Counted from the stretch's first letter, positions 27,637 to 38,554 are shown. The stretch: DNA of 64,000 bases from Clostridium sp. OF09-36 (GCF_003481985.1 NZ_QUMD01000005.1:124001-188000), one strand, 5' to 3'. The notes: generated from the sequence alone by a model not told the origin. Translations and numbers: made by a program.

Positions 27637-29451
27637 ATGGCATCAATGGACCAAAGCAAGATCCGTAATTTCTGTATCATCGCCCATATTGACCACGGCA
27701 AATCCACTCTGGCAGACCGCATCATCGAGATGACCGGCCTTCTGACCAGCCGTGAAATGCAGGCGCAGGTACTCGATAACATGGACCTGGAGCGGGAGCG
27801 TGGAATTACCATCAAATCCCAGGCAGTCCGCACCGTTTACCGTGCAAAAGACGGAGAAGAATATATTTTTAACCTGATCGATACCCCTGGACACGTCGAC
27901 TTTAACTATGAGGTATCCAGAAGTCTGGCTGCCTGCGACGGTGCGATCCTTGTCGTGGATGCGGCACAGGGAATCGAGGCACAGACCCTGGCCAACGTTT
28001 ACCTAGCCCTGGACCACGACCTGGATGTGTTCCCGGTCATCAACAAGATCGACCTTCCGAGTGCAAGGCCGGACTGGGTCGCAGACGAGATCGAGGACGT
28101 CATCGGCATTGAAGCACACGATGCACCGCGCATTTCTGCGAAGACTGGCCTGAATGTGGAGGATGTGCTGGAGGCGATCGTTCACAAGGTCCCGGCACCG
28201 GTGGGCGATCCTGAGGCACCGCTTCAGGCGCTGATCTTTGACTCGCTTTATGACCCGTACAAGGGTGTTATCGTGTTCTGCCGCATCAAAGAGGGAACCG
28301 TAAAGAAAGGAACCCGTGTCCGCATGATGGCAACCGGAGCCGAGGAAGAGGTGGTTGAGGTTGGTTATTTCGGCGCAGGCCAGTTCATTCCGTGCGACGA
28401 GCTGAGTGCCGGCATGGTTGGTTACATCACTGCCAGCATTAAGAATGTAAAGGATACCCGTGTGGGTGATACCATCACCGATGCGCTGCGTCCGTGCGCA
28501 GAGCCGCTTCCGGGCTACAAAAAGGTAACCTCCATGGTATACTGCGGACTTTACCCGGCAGATGGTGCAAAGTACAATGACCTGCGCGATGCATTAGAGA
28601 AGCTTCAGTTAAACGATGCATCCCTGTTCTTTGAGCCGGAGACCTCCATTGCCCTTGGCTTTGGTTTCCGCTGCGGATTTTTGGGACTTTTGCATCTGGA
28701 GATCATCCAGGAGCGTCTGGAGCGGGAGTACAACCTCGATCTGGTTACCACGGCACCGGGCGTTGTGTACCGTGTCCACAAGAAAAACGGCGAAATGATC
28801 GAGCTGACCAACCCGTCCAACCTCCCGGACCCGACCGAGATTGAGTATATGGAGGAGCCGATCGTCAGTGCGGAAATCATGGTTACCACCGAGTTTGTGG
28901 GTGCCATTATGACACTGTGCCAGGAACGGCGCGGTATCTACCATGGTATGGAATACATTGAGGAAACCAGGGCACTCTTAAAATATGATCTCCCGCTGAA
29001 CGAGATCATCTACGATTTCTTCGATGCGTTAAAATCACGCTCCAGAGGCTATGCTTCTTTCGACTATGACATGAAGGGCTATGAGACCTCTGAGCTTGTG
29101 AAGCTGGATATCCTCATCAATAAAGAGGAGGTGGATGCCCTGTCCTTCATTGTACATGCAGATTCCGCCTACGAGCGCGGCAGAAAAATGTGCGAGAAGT
29201 TAAAGGAGGAGATCCCGCGCCACCTGTTTGAGATTCCGATCCAGGCAGCGGTAGGCGGCAAGATCATTGCCCGCGAGACCGTAAAGGCGATGCGCAAGGA
29301 TGTCCTTGCGAAGTGCTACGGCGGCGATATCTCCCGTAAGAAGAAGCTTCTGGAAAAACAGAAGGAAGGAAAGAAACGAATGCGTCAGGTGGGCAATGTA
29401 GAGATCCCGCAGAAGGCATTCATGAGTGTTCTGAAATTAGACGATGAATAA
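27637..29451 (+). CDS. lepA: Elongation factor 4 (LepA)
   Basis: A 604-residue translational GTPase that acts on stalled or mistranslocated ribosomes. G-motifs are AHIDHGKST, DTPGHVDF and NKIDLPSA; the LepA-specific C-terminal domain ends KKLLEKQKEGKKRMRQVGNV. ATG 27637 is chosen over 27556 because TGGAGGAAAT precedes it and homologues begin MDQSKIRNFCIIAHIDHG. Overlaps hemW by 8 bases; the lepA-hemW pair is common in Firmicutes. Confidence 0.97.
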   Translation: MASMDQSKIRNFCIIAHIDHGKSTLADRIIEMTGLLTSREMQAQVLDNMDLERERGITIKSQAVRTVYRAKDGEEYIFNLIDTPGHVDFNYEVSRSLAACDGAILVVDAAQGIEAQTLANVYLALDHDLDVFPVINKIDLPSARPDWVADEIEDVIGIEAHDAPRISAKTGLNVEDVLEAIVHKVPAPVGDPEAPLQALIFDSLYDPYKGVIVFCRIKEGTVKKGTRVRMMATGAEEEVVEVGYFGAGQFIPCDELSAGMVGYITASIKNVKDTRVGDTITDALRPCAEPLPGYKKVTSMVYCGLYPADGAKYNDLRDALEKLQLNDASLFFEPETSIALGFGFRCGFLGLLHLEIIQERLEREYNLDLVTTAPGVVYRVHKKNGEMIELTNPSNLPDPTEIEYMEEPIVSAEIMVTTEFVGAIMTLCQERRGIYHGMEYIEETRALLKYDLPLNEIIYDFFDALKSRSRGYASFDYDMKGYETSELVKLDILINKEEVDALSFIVHADSAYERGRKMCEKLKEEIPRHLFEIPIQAAVGGKIIARETVKAMRKDVLAKCYGGDISRKKKLLEKQKEGKKRMRQVGNVEIPQKAFMSVLKLDDE

Positions 29452-30693
29452 ACGAGAACTGGAACTTTATATTCACATTCCCTTTTGCGCCCGCAAGTGC
29501 TCTTACTGCGATTTCTTATCCTTCGCAGCGCCGGAGCGGGTGTACCGGGAATACATGGACAAGCTGATCGAAGAAATCTGCGGTCAGGGCCCGAATTTTC
29601 AGGAGTACCGTGTGTCCACCATTTTTGTGGGCGGCGGTACTCCGTCGATTCTGCCTGCTGACCTTATTATGGAGCTGTTTGCGACGCTCTCCGAGAATTT
29701 CGATATCGCACTGGATGCAGAGGTGACTCTGGAGGCCAATCCGGGAACGCTTACCATGGAAAAGCTGGAGGTTTACCGCCAGAGCGGCATCAACCGCCTG
29801 AGCATCGGCCTGCAGTCTGCCGATGACAAGGAACTAAAATACCTGGGGCGGATCCATTCCTACGATTCCTTTTTAAAGAGCTACCAGCGTGCCAGACAGG
29901 CGGGCTTTAAAAATATCAATGTGGATCTGATGTCGGCACTTCCGGGGCAGGATGTACATTCCTGGAAAACTACGTTAAAAAAGGTCATGATGTTAAAGCC
30001 GGAGCACATTTCTGCTTACAGCCTGATCATCGAGGAGGGAACTCCGTTTTTCGAGCGCTTTGGTGAACCGGAATGTAAAAGGGCCTGCTTTCCGGTGGAC
30101 AGCAGGAAAACAGTAAAAAGCCGGAAACAGCATCCGAGGTTGCGGCACGGGCAGCGGTTATGACACTGCCGGATCTTCCAGACGAGGACACAGACCGGGA
30201 GATGTACCACCTGACCAAAGAGATGATGGCGGCTCAGGGATATGAGCGTTATGAGATATCTAATTACGCAAAAAAGGGCTATGAATGCCGCCACAATACC
30301 GGTTACTGGACCGGGGTGGAATACCTGGGCCTGGGACTTGGGGCTTCCTCCTACACTTATGGCTACCGCTACCACAATACAGAGGACCTGCAGGAATATC
30401 TTTCCCTGAATCTTTACGAGGGCGGAGCGGCAGCACGGGATATCGAGGAGCTTTCCCTCGAAGACAAGATGGAGGAATTCATGTTTGTGGGCCTGCGCAT
30501 GATGCAGGGCGTTTCCGGCAGTGAATTTCTGGAGCGTTTTGGCCTGAATATGTGGAATGTTTACGGGGATGTATTAAAAAAACTGGAACAGCAGGGGCTC
30601 ATTGAGGTGGAGGCACCTATGGTCCGCCTGACTGAGCGCGGCATCGATGTCAGCAATGTGGTCTTAAGCGAATTCCTTATCGACCGGGAGTAG
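29444..30693 (+). CDS. hemW: Radical SAM protein HemW, coproporphyrinogen III oxidase-like (frameshifted in this sequence)
   Basis: The radical SAM cluster motif is PFCARKCSYCDF (CxxxCxxC), followed by GGGTPSIL and SIGLQSADDKELKYLGR. HemW is thought to act as a haem chaperone rather than a true oxidase. At about 30078 one base is missing (probably an A of a short run); restoration gives a linker LLSGGQQENSKKPETASEVA and then the C-terminal HemW domain (YEISNYAKKGYECRHNTGYW) to 30693. Confidence 0.88.
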
Positions 30694-30739
30694 TGCATTG
30701 CCTATAGTTTTTCTTAAGGATTGCTTTATATTTGTTTTG

Positions 30740-30768
30740 TTGTTCTTTTCGCTGTCCTTTGCTATACT
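30740..30768 (+). promoter_or_regulatory. Promoter of the GHL10-like gene
   Basis: TTGTTC, 17 bp, TATACT, about 95 bp before the start codon. Confidence 0.5.
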
Positions 30769-30863
30769 ATTATAAAAATAATAATGGAAGAAAAAGGAAT
30801 GCGGGAGTGCGGAAACAATCCCGTTTTGCGATGCCAGAAGCTGTGGCATCCGGGAGGATTTGA

Positions 30864-32134
30864 ATGCTGATACAAAAGAGAGATACAATATGTGCCGGAA
30901 AGCACTTTTCTGTTTTCCGGAGGGCAGTATGTCTGGTGCTTACAGGGCTTATGCTCCTGCAGACAGGACTGCTCACTGCCTTTGCTGCACCATCGGCTTC
31001 GGTCATCCGTTCTGATGAGATGCGGGGCGTATGGATCTCCTATCTGGACTGGGAAAGACTCCCGGCAGACCAGGAATCCTTTAAGCGGGAAGTCGATAAG
31101 ATGATTGACCGCTGCCTGGAATTAAAAATGAATGCGGTGTTTGTGCATGTGCGTCCTGATGCGGATGCGGTGTATCCGTCCGCATATTTTCCGTGGTCCC
31201 GCTTTGTGACGGGCACCCAGGGCCAGAACCCGGGGTACGATCCACTGGCGATCTTTGTGAAGGCTGCGCACAATAAAGGGCTGCAGTTCCATGCCTGGAT
31301 TAATCCGTACCGTGTGACCGGATACCACAATACCTGGGAGCAGGTATCGGATCAGAATCCGGCGAAAAAGTGGCTGACCGATGCGGACCCGTCCAATGAC
31401 CGCTGGGTATTAAAGCAGAATGGCGCCTATTATTTTAATCCGGCGATCCCGCAGGTCAGGGAGCTGATCATAAACGGGGTGCGGGAGATCGCGCAGAAGT
31501 ATACAGTGGATGGCATCCATTTCGATGACTATTTTTATCCGGAGGTGGACAACTCCAATGCCAGCCGCTGGTTTGACAAGCCGGAGTACGACGCTTCTGG
31601 CAGCAGCCTGACCATTGCCCAGTGGCGGCGGGAAAATGTCAATGAGCTGATCCGCGGCGTGTACCGTGCAGTCAAGGAGGCTCGTCCGTCGGCCAAGTTT
31701 GGCATCAGCCGGAGGGGTATGTAGACCATCTGCGCAGTGACAACCGCCTGTTTACCGATATTGACACCTGGCTGTCCCACGACGGGTATGTGGATTACAT
31801 TATGCCGCAGATTTACTGGGGTTTTGAACACCAGCTTTCCAATGGAAGCCCGGCACCGTTTGCTTTTGAAAATAACCTGAAGACCTGGATCAGCCTGGTA
31901 AAGAAGGGCCATGCAAAGCTCTATATCGGACTTGCCATGTATAAGGCCGGGAGCAATGCGAGGGACAACACCGGAATCCCGGAATGGAAGCGTTATGACA
32001 ATATCATAAGCCGGCAGGTAGAGGCCGGCCGGGCCAGCGGTGCAGTAGCCGGGTACTGTTTCTATGAATATGGCTCCTTCCAGGAGGACATATGCCAGAA
32101 GGAAGTGAAGAACCTGTTAAAGGTATTCCGATAA
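30864..32134 (+). CDS. Glycoside hydrolase-like GHL10 (DUF187) family, secreted (frameshifted in this sequence)
   Basis: An N-terminal hydrophobic segment (about residues 17-35) resembles a signal peptide. The catalytic-like TIM barrel starts EMRGVWISYLDWERL and carries NAVFVHVRPDADAVYPS, GLQFHAWINPYRV and DGIHFDDYFYP. At about 31710 one C is missing (AGCCCGGAG), and its return joins FGIS to PEGYVDHLRSDNRLF and DYIMPQIYWGFEH, ending at 32134. Relatives act on cell-wall or exopolysaccharide glycans; the substrate here is unknown. Confidence 0.85.
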
Positions 32135-32165
32135 AAACAAGTGAAAAGAGAAGAGAGGTTGACCG

Positions 32166-32690
32166 ATGAAAAAATTAGAGGATTATGTAGTAAGTATTCC
32201 GGATTTTCCGGAGCCGGGCATTATTTTCCGCGATGTTACATCCATTCTTCAGGATGCAGACGGACTGGCTCTGGCCATTGACAGCATCCGTGACATGATA
32301 AAGGATCTCGACTACGACGTTGTGGTCGGTCCGGAATCCCGCGGATTTATCTTTGGCGTGCCGGTTGCTTATGCAGAGCATAAGAGCTTCGTGCCGATCC
32401 GCAAGAAAGGCAAGCTGCCGAGAGAGACCATCACTGCAAAGTACGATCTGGAATATGGTTCCGCAGAGATCGAGATCCACAAGGATGCCATCAAGCCGGG
32501 ACAGAAGGTCGTTGTGGTCGATGACCTGATCGCGACCGGAGGCACCACCGAGGCTATCGTAAGCCTGGTCGAGCAGCTGGGCGGAAAAGTCGTAAAGCTC
32601 TGCTTCGTTATGGAGTTAGCTGGCTTAAAGGGACGTGACCGCCTCAAAGGATATGATGTGGAATCTGCAATCATCTATGAAGGAAAATAA
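32166..32690 (+). CDS. apt: Adenine phosphoribosyltransferase
   Basis: 174 residues, intact. Converts adenine and PRPP to AMP. DFPEPGIIFRDVTSIL at the N-terminus, GPESRGFIFGVPVA and the PRPP loop VVVVDDLIATGGTTEA are typical. Start ATG 32166 with GAGAGGTTGACCG before it, 31 bp after the preceding gene. Confidence 0.95.
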   Translation: MKKLEDYVVSIPDFPEPGIIFRDVTSILQDADGLALAIDSIRDMIKDLDYDVVVGPESRGFIFGVPVAYAEHKSFVPIRKKGKLPRETITAKYDLEYGSAEIEIHKDAIKPGQKVVVVDDLIATGGTTEAIVSLVEQLGGKVVKLCFVMELAGLKGRDRLKGYDVESAIIYEGK

Positions 32691-32767
32691 ATGTACCCGT
32701 GCGCAGCAGTATTTTTGAATTCAGCAGATGCGCCACTGGTACCTTTGCGATACGCAATGGAATAAAA

Positions 32768-32807
32768 AGGCCGTAGAAATCCGCTGTCTGGCGCTTTGCT
32801 GCGGCCT
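32768..32807 (+). other. Hairpin between apt and the YdcF-like gene
   Basis: AGGCCGTAG / CTGCGGCCT, 9 bp with one GU pair and a 22-nt loop. The T-run lies on the minus-strand side (AAAAA before the stem), so it would work better as a minus-strand terminator; on the plus strand it may be an mRNA end or leader structure. Confidence 0.4.
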
Positions 32808-32829
32808 AAACATGATGTGAGGTGAAACA

Positions 32830-33702
32830 ATGTTAATATGGGTCTTCACTGCAGCTGCAGTGCTTTGCCTGGTGTACTACGGGATCATCGTAGTGTATGC
32901 AGGCTTTGGCACGTCTTTTGCAGTGCTATGGCTTTTGATCGCTGGATTCTTTGGTACGACTGCGGCAGGAATCCATTTCTACCAGAAGTATCCGGAGCGG
33001 GTGCCGCTCTGGCTTCCGGTTTCCTTTGTGACCCTGTGTGCATCCGGTCTTATGATCCTTTTAGTCACGCAGATCTTAATTTTTGGCCGGATCCCGGCGA
33101 CGGCAGAGCCTTCCCTGGATTATGTGATTGTGCTGGGCGCTAAGGTGAAGCCGGACGGAACGCTGAGCAAGACCTTAAAGCTGCGGTTAGATAAGGCGCT
33201 GGAATACGCAAAGGAAAACCCGGAGACCATACTGGTGCTTTCCGGCGCAAAAGGTGAGGATGAGCCATGCCCGGAAGCAGAGGCCATGGAACAGTATCTC
33301 TTAGGGCAGGGAGCCGCTGCAGAACAGCTTTTACTGGAGAAGCAGTCCTTTAGTACGGTAGAGAATCTGGCCTACAGTAAGCTTCTGATCGAAAACAGGG
33401 AACAAAAGCTTTTGCAGGAGCAGAAACGAAAGACAGAGGCAGAGAAGCTTCTTCGTGCACCCGGAGAACCAGAACTGCAAAAAAATGGTAAGGGAGCGCA
33501 GGAGGAGATATCTGCGCGGCCTGTGCGGATTGGGGTCCTGACCAGTAATTTTCATCTCTGCCGGGCAGGAATGATCGCAAAAAAACAGCATTATGATATG
33601 ATTTACGGGATTGCATCGGAGGCTGATAAGGTTCTTCTGGTGCATTTTTCCCTGCGCGACGGCATTGCTTTATTAAAAGACCGCCTGATGGGCAATCTAT
33701 AG
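32830..33702 (+). CDS. YdcF/SanA-like membrane protein (DUF218)
   Basis: 290 residues: about four N-terminal membrane helices (residues 1-85), then a cytoplasmic or surface DUF218 domain with DYVIVLGAKVKPDGTLSKTL and LVLSGAKGEDEPCPEAEAM. A Glu/Lys/Gln-rich insert of about 45 residues (around 195-240) separates SFSTVENLAYS from GVLTSNFHLCRA. E. coli relatives are linked to envelope integrity; the biochemical role is unknown. Confidence 0.8.
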   Translation: MLIWVFTAAAVLCLVYYGIIVVYAGFGTSFAVLWLLIAGFFGTTAAGIHFYQKYPERVPLWLPVSFVTLCASGLMILLVTQILIFGRIPATAEPSLDYVIVLGAKVKPDGTLSKTLKLRLDKALEYAKENPETILVLSGAKGEDEPCPEAEAMEQYLLGQGAAAEQLLLEKQSFSTVENLAYSKLLIENREQKLLQEQKRKTEAEKLLRAPGEPELQKNGKGAQEEISARPVRIGVLTSNFHLCRAGMIAKKQHYDMIYGIASEADKVLLVHFSLRDGIALLKDRLMGNL

Positions 33703-33757
33703 AGGAAAGCAAGACAAAGAAATAAGATCGTAAACAGACAGGAAAGGAAGACAACGG

Positions 33758-36691
33758 ATGAATCAGCTGGAAGCAATAGAAAAACTGAGTGCTTACCGTG
33801 TGGTAGAGCATAAAACCATTGAAGAAATGCAGTCAGAAGGCATTGTCCTGGAACACAAAAAGACAAAAGCCAGACTGTTCCTGGTATCAAATGATGACGA
33901 GAACAAGGTATTCTGTATCGGGTTTAGGACTCCGCCGGACAATGACTGCGGGCTGCCGCATATTCTGGAGCACAGCGTGCTGTGCGGTTCCGACAAGTTC
34001 CCGTTAAAGGATCCGTTTGTAGAGCTGGTAAAGGGATCTTTGAATACCTTTTTAAATGCCATGACCTACCCGGATAAGACCGTGTATCCGGTTGCAAGCT
34101 GCAACGATAAGGATTTCCAGAATCTGATGGATGTTTACATGGACGCAGTCCTGCATCCGAACATTTACAAAGAAGAGAAGATTTTCCGCCAGGAGGGCTG
34201 GCATTACGAGCTGGAGAGCAAGGATGCCCCGCTCATTTACAATGGCGTTGTATACAATGAGATGAAGGGTGCGTATTCTTCCCCGGAGAGTCTCTTAGAC
34301 AGTGTGACCCAGAAGACTCTGTTCCCGGATACCTGTTACGGCAAGGATTCCGGCGGTGACCCGGTTCATATTCCGGAGCTGAGCTATGAAAAATTCCTGG
34401 ATTTTCATAGAACGTACTATCACCCCTCCAACAGCTATATCTATCTCTACGGCGATATGGATATGGCTGAGAAGCTGGCATGGCTGGATGAGGAATATTT
34501 AAGCCACTACGAGGAGCGTCCGGTGGATTCCCGCATCCGGGAGCAGAAGGCATTTGAAAAACCGGTAGAGCGCGAGTTTTCCTATTCTATCACTGACGGG
34601 GAATCCGGGGAGGATGCAACCTACCTTTCCGTAAATACCGTCGTAGGTGACGATCTGGACCCGAAGCTTTACGTGGCATTCCAGATCCTGGAGTACACCC
34701 TGTTAGATGCACCGGGAGCACCGTTAAAACAGGCGCTGATCGATGCCGGAATCGGTAAGGACATCCTGGGCGGATACGAGAGCGGCATTTTACAGCCATT
34801 CTTCTCCGTCATCGCAAAGGATGCCAACAAGGAGCAGAAGGGCGAGTTTTTAGCGATTGTAAAGGGCACGCTGAGAAAGCTTGCTGACCAGGGCATCAAC
34901 CGCAAGAGTCTGCTTGCCGGCATGAATTATTTTGAGTTTAAATACCGTGAGGCGGATTATGGTTCTGCACCGAAGGGTCTGATGTATGGTTTGCAGTGCC
35001 TGGACAGCTGGCTGTACGACGGAGATCCGATGACGCACCTCTGCTACCAGGAAACCTTCGACTTCCTGAAAAAAGAAGTGGAGAACGGCTATTTTGAGCA
35101 GCTGATCAAAGACTACCTGCTGGATAACCCGTTTGAGGCTGTGATCGTGGTAGCCCCGGAGAAAAACCTGACCGCAAAAGAAGATGAAAAGCTGGCTAAG
35201 AAGCTGGCCGATTATAAGGCATCTCTTTCAGAGGAGGAACTGGAGAAGCTGGTTTGTGCAACCAGAGAGTTAAAGGAGTACCAGGATACCCCGTCCACTC
35301 CGGAGATTTTGGCAAAGATCCCGCTCTTAACCCGCGAAGACATTGATAAAAAAGCAGAGACCTTCTTCTGGACCGAGAAAGAGGAGGACGGCATTAAAGT
35401 GCTGCACCACAATTTCTTTACCTCCGGAATTGGCTATTTAAAGATATTATTCAATACCAGCGTACTGCCGCAGGAAGACCTTCCGTATGCAGGTCTGTTA
35501 AAATCCGTGCTGGGTTCCATCAGCACAGAGCATTACAGCTATTCGGATCTGACCAGTGAGATCCATTTAAACAGCGGCGGCATGGATTTTTCCGTGACTT
35601 CCTACGCAAACCTGCAGGATGCCGAGCAGTTTACCGGAGCGTTTGTGGCAAGCATCCGTGTGCTGTACGATAAGCTGGATTTTGGATTTACCATGCTGGA
35701 AGAAATTTTAAACCACTCCGTATTTACGGATGAAAAGCGTCTGGGCGAGGTGATCCAGGAGACACGCTCCCGTGCGAGAATGAAACTGGAGAATGCAGGA
35801 CATAGCACGGCAGTATCCCGCGCAACCTCTTACTTCTCTGCGACCGCTTACTACAATGAGCTGACGGGCGGCACAGCATATTACCATTTCCTGGAGCAGC
35901 TGGAAAAGGATTATCCGGCAAAGAAACAGGAGATCATTGCAAAGCTTCAGGAAGTAAGCAGAAAGCTTTTCACCCGTTCCAATATGCTGGTAAACTACAC
36001 GGCAGATGAAAATGGCTATGAAAAGCTTCCGGAGACCTTAAAGCTGCTCTCCGCAAAGCTCCCGGAGGGAAGCCGCGAAACGTATGTATTTACCCATCCG
36101 GTCAAGAATGTGAACGAGGGATTAAAGACCTCTGCGCAGGTCGACTATGTGGCGCGCTGCGGCAATTTCCGCGATGCAGGCCTTGCATATACCGGCGCAT
36201 TAAAGATCCTTCAGGTGATCTTAAGCTATGATTACCTCTGGCTGAACATCCGCGTGAAAGGCGGCGCGTATGGCTGCATGAGCGGATTTGGACGTTCCGG
36301 CGAGGGTTATCTGGTATCGTACCGCGACCCGAACTTAAAAGAGACAAACGAGATCTACGAGGGTATTCCGGCTTACTTAGAGCAGTTTGACCCGGATGAG
36401 CGCGATATGACGAAATATGTGATCGGAACCATTAGCAATCTGGATGCTCCGCTGACGCCGTCCGTGAAGGGCAGCAGGGGACTTTCCGCATATCTGTCCG
36501 GTGTGACGGAAGAGATGATGCAGACCGAGCGTGAACAGGTCTTACAGGCGACCAAGGAGGATATCCGCGCGCTGGCGGCCCATGTCCGTGCCGTACTGCA
36601 GACCGGAAGCTTCTGCGTGGTAGGAAATGAGGAAAAGATCGAGGCAAACCGCGCAATGTTTGGCGAGGTTTCCAGCCTTACGAGAGGATAA
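33758..36691 (+). CDS. Insulinase-family zinc peptidase, M16C (presequence protease-like)
   Basis: 977 residues, the full length for the M16C clamshell proteases. The inverted zinc motif HxxEH is GLPHILEHSVLCGS at about residue 68, and the downstream Glu ligand region is VVYNEMKGAYSS. Two homologous halves are joined by a linker near residue 500; the second half is non-catalytic, and Arg-Tyr near the C-terminus (KGGAYGCMSGF) belongs to the substrate cavity. Likely a cytoplasmic oligopeptide-degrading enzyme, as no signal peptide is seen. Confidence 0.92.
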   Translation: MNQLEAIEKLSAYRVVEHKTIEEMQSEGIVLEHKKTKARLFLVSNDDENKVFCIGFRTPPDNDCGLPHILEHSVLCGSDKFPLKDPFVELVKGSLNTFLNAMTYPDKTVYPVASCNDKDFQNLMDVYMDAVLHPNIYKEEKIFRQEGWHYELESKDAPLIYNGVVYNEMKGAYSSPESLLDSVTQKTLFPDTCYGKDSGGDPVHIPELSYEKFLDFHRTYYHPSNSYIYLYGDMDMAEKLAWLDEEYLSHYEERPVDSRIREQKAFEKPVEREFSYSITDGESGEDATYLSVNTVVGDDLDPKLYVAFQILEYTLLDAPGAPLKQALIDAGIGKDILGGYESGILQPFFSVIAKDANKEQKGEFLAIVKGTLRKLADQGINRKSLLAGMNYFEFKYREADYGSAPKGLMYGLQCLDSWLYDGDPMTHLCYQETFDFLKKEVENGYFEQLIKDYLLDNPFEAVIVVAPEKNLTAKEDEKLAKKLADYKASLSEEELEKLVCATRELKEYQDTPSTPEILAKIPLLTREDIDKKAETFFWTEKEEDGIKVLHHNFFTSGIGYLKILFNTSVLPQEDLPYAGLLKSVLGSISTEHYSYSDLTSEIHLNSGGMDFSVTSYANLQDAEQFTGAFVASIRVLYDKLDFGFTMLEEILNHSVFTDEKRLGEVIQETRSRARMKLENAGHSTAVSRATSYFSATAYYNELTGGTAYYHFLEQLEKDYPAKKQEIIAKLQEVSRKLFTRSNMLVNYTADENGYEKLPETLKLLSAKLPEGSRETYVFTHPVKNVNEGLKTSAQVDYVARCGNFRDAGLAYTGALKILQVILSYDYLWLNIRVKGGAYGCMSGFGRSGEGYLVSYRDPNLKETNEIYEGIPAYLEQFDPDERDMTKYVIGTISNLDAPLTPSVKGSRGLSAYLSGVTEEMMQTEREQVLQATKEDIRALAAHVRAVLQTGSFCVVGNEEKIEANRAMFGEVSSLTRG

Positions 36692-36802
36692 CAGGTGTGT
36701 GCAGTGTGCGGCACGCAGCCTGTAGGAAACGTTGTTGGGAAAGGATAACTGGGAAGGTACTGAACAGTTACCAAAACAGTTATGTATGGGAAAGGATAAA
36801 CT

Positions 36803-37795
36803 ATGGCAAAGAAACCGGAAGGTACGAATTTTGATAAATTGCTGGAAGAACTGAATGGAGCGAAAAAGGGCGGTGCGGGCAGCGAAGCAGCTGCCCCGGT
36901 TCAGAAAAAATCCGGCTTTGTAACGCTGATCGGACGGCCAAACGTAGGGAAATCCACGCTGATGAACCATCTCATCGGCCAGAAGATCGCCATTACTTCA
37001 GACAAACCGCAGACCACAAGAAACCGCATTCAGACCGTCTATACCGATGAGCGGGGACAGATTATTTTCCTCGATACGCCGGGCATCCACAAGGCAAAAA
37101 ATAAGCTGGGTGAGTATATGGTCAATGTGGCAGAGCATACCTTAAAAGAGGTGGACCTGATCTTGTGGCTGGTAGAGCCGAGCACCTTCATCGGTGCCGG
37201 GGAACGCCATATCGCCGAGCAGCTTCAGGGAGTCAAAACCCCGGTCATTCTGGTCATCAACAAGACCGATACGGTAAAGAACCAGGAAGATATCCTGACC
37301 TTTATCAATGCTTACAAGGATATCTGCAATTTTGCGGAGATCGTTCCAGTATCGGCGCTCCGTGATAAGAATACGGACACCCTGTTGGAACAGCTGTTCA
37401 AATATCTGCCTTACGGTCCGCAGTTCTACGATGAGGATACCGTGACAGACCAGCCGATGCGCCAGATCGCCGCAGAGCTGATCCGCGAAAAGGCACTCCG
37501 CCTGTTAGATGAAGAGATTCCGCACGGAATCGCAGTCACCATTGAGAAGATGAGTGAGCGCCCGAATGGCATCATGGATGTGGAGGCAACCATCATCTGT
37601 GAGCGCGATTCCCACAAGGGCATCATCATCGGCAAGGGCGGCGCCATGTTAAAACGCATCGGTTCCGCTGCCAGAAGAGAGCTGGAGGCAATGCTGGAGA
37701 CGAAGGTCAACCTGCAGATCTGGGTCAAAGTGCGGAAAGAATGGCGCGACAGCGAATTGTTAATGAAGAATTATGGTTATAATCCGAAGGAATAA
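36803..37795 (+). CDS. era: GTPase Era
   Basis: A ribosome assembly GTPase that binds the 3' end of 16S rRNA. G1 GRPNVGKST lies at about residues 44-52, followed by DTPGIHKAKNKLG and NKTD; the C-terminal KH domain has GKGGAMLKRIGSAARRELE. The protein has 330 residues, about 30 more than usual, owing to a charged N-terminal extension (MAKKPEGTNFDKLLEEL). The extension is in good frame with a ribosome binding site, so I keep it. Confidence 0.95.
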   Translation: MAKKPEGTNFDKLLEELNGAKKGGAGSEAAAPVQKKSGFVTLIGRPNVGKSTLMNHLIGQKIAITSDKPQTTRNRIQTVYTDERGQIIFLDTPGIHKAKNKLGEYMVNVAEHTLKEVDLILWLVEPSTFIGAGERHIAEQLQGVKTPVILVINKTDTVKNQEDILTFINAYKDICNFAEIVPVSALRDKNTDTLLEQLFKYLPYGPQFYDEDTVTDQPMRQIAAELIREKALRLLDEEIPHGIAVTIEKMSERPNGIMDVEATIICERDSHKGIIIGKGGAMLKRIGSAARRELEAMLETKVNLQIWVKVRKEWRDSELLMKNYGYNPKE

Positions 37796-37837
37796 CAGAA
37801 AAAGCGCCGCAGGGATGGAAAGGCAAATAGAAGTGCT

Positions 37838-38554
37838 GTGGGAGCAGAAAGGCAAACGGGAACAGTGAGAGAATCGGTGAATCTGACCGGAATGGTCTTA
37901 AAAGCAACGCCGGTCGGGGAAAATGACCGGCGGCTGGTGATCTTAACCAGGGAGCGCGGCAAGATCACGGCCTTTGCCCGCGGTGCAAAACGGCCGGGCA
38001 GCCAGCTTTTGGGCGTGACCAGACCCTTTGTATTTGGTACCTTTAAGCTGTACGAAGGAAGAGATGCCTATAATCTGCAGGCAGCCGACGTGCTCAACTA
38101 TTTTTCCGAGATCACGATGGATATGGAGGCAACCTGCTACGGCTCTTATTTTCTGGAATTTGCGGATTATTACAGCCGGGAAAATTTAGAGGCGACCGAG
38201 CAGCTCCTTTTGCTCTACCAGTCGCTGCGGGCCTTGTTAAAGCCGGCCCTTCCAAACTCGCTGGTACAGGCAGTGTTTGAGCTGCGCAGCATGGCGATCA
38301 ACGGGGATTATACGGAGCATCCGCCCCGTCCGGTCAGCGATTCTGCCAATTATGCCTGGGAATATATCGTGGCATCACCGCTTGAATCCCTGTATACCTT
38401 TACGCTGGCACCGGAAGTTTTAGAGGAACTGAAGCATTGCGTGGAGCTGAACAAACGGCGCTTCATCGACCGGGAGTTCCATTCTCTGGAAATTCTGAAG
38501 ATGATGGAGACGGCAGTTCGCGGCACGCAGCAATCTGCTGTCCAGGGAAAATAG
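37838..38554 (+). CDS. recO: DNA repair protein RecO
   Basis: About 230-238 residues. An N-terminal OB-fold (LTGMVLKATPVGENDRRLVILT, GKITAFARGAKRPGS) and a helical C-terminal domain. RecO loads RecA onto SSB-coated single-stranded DNA. It follows era, a common Firmicute pair. Starts at GTG 37838, GTG 37865 or GTG 37877 are all possible; homologues begin close to the LTG motif, so a later start is plausible. Confidence 0.9.
   Translation: MGAERQTGTVRESVNLTGMVLKATPVGENDRRLVILTRERGKITAFARGAKRPGSQLLGVTRPFVFGTFKLYEGRDAYNLQAADVLNYFSEITMDMEATCYGSYFLEFADYYSRENLEATEQLLLLYQSLRALLKPALPNSLVQAVFELRSMAINGDYTEHPPRPVSDSANYAWEYIVASPLESLYTFTLAPEVLEELKHCVELNKRRFIDREFHSLEILKMMETAVRGTQQSAVQGK

Noticed and set aside
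36691..36723. Possible ninth copy of the 31-bp palindrome before era (ACAGGTGTGTGCAGTGTG...)
   Set aside because: It is palindromic but matches the family core too poorly to count.
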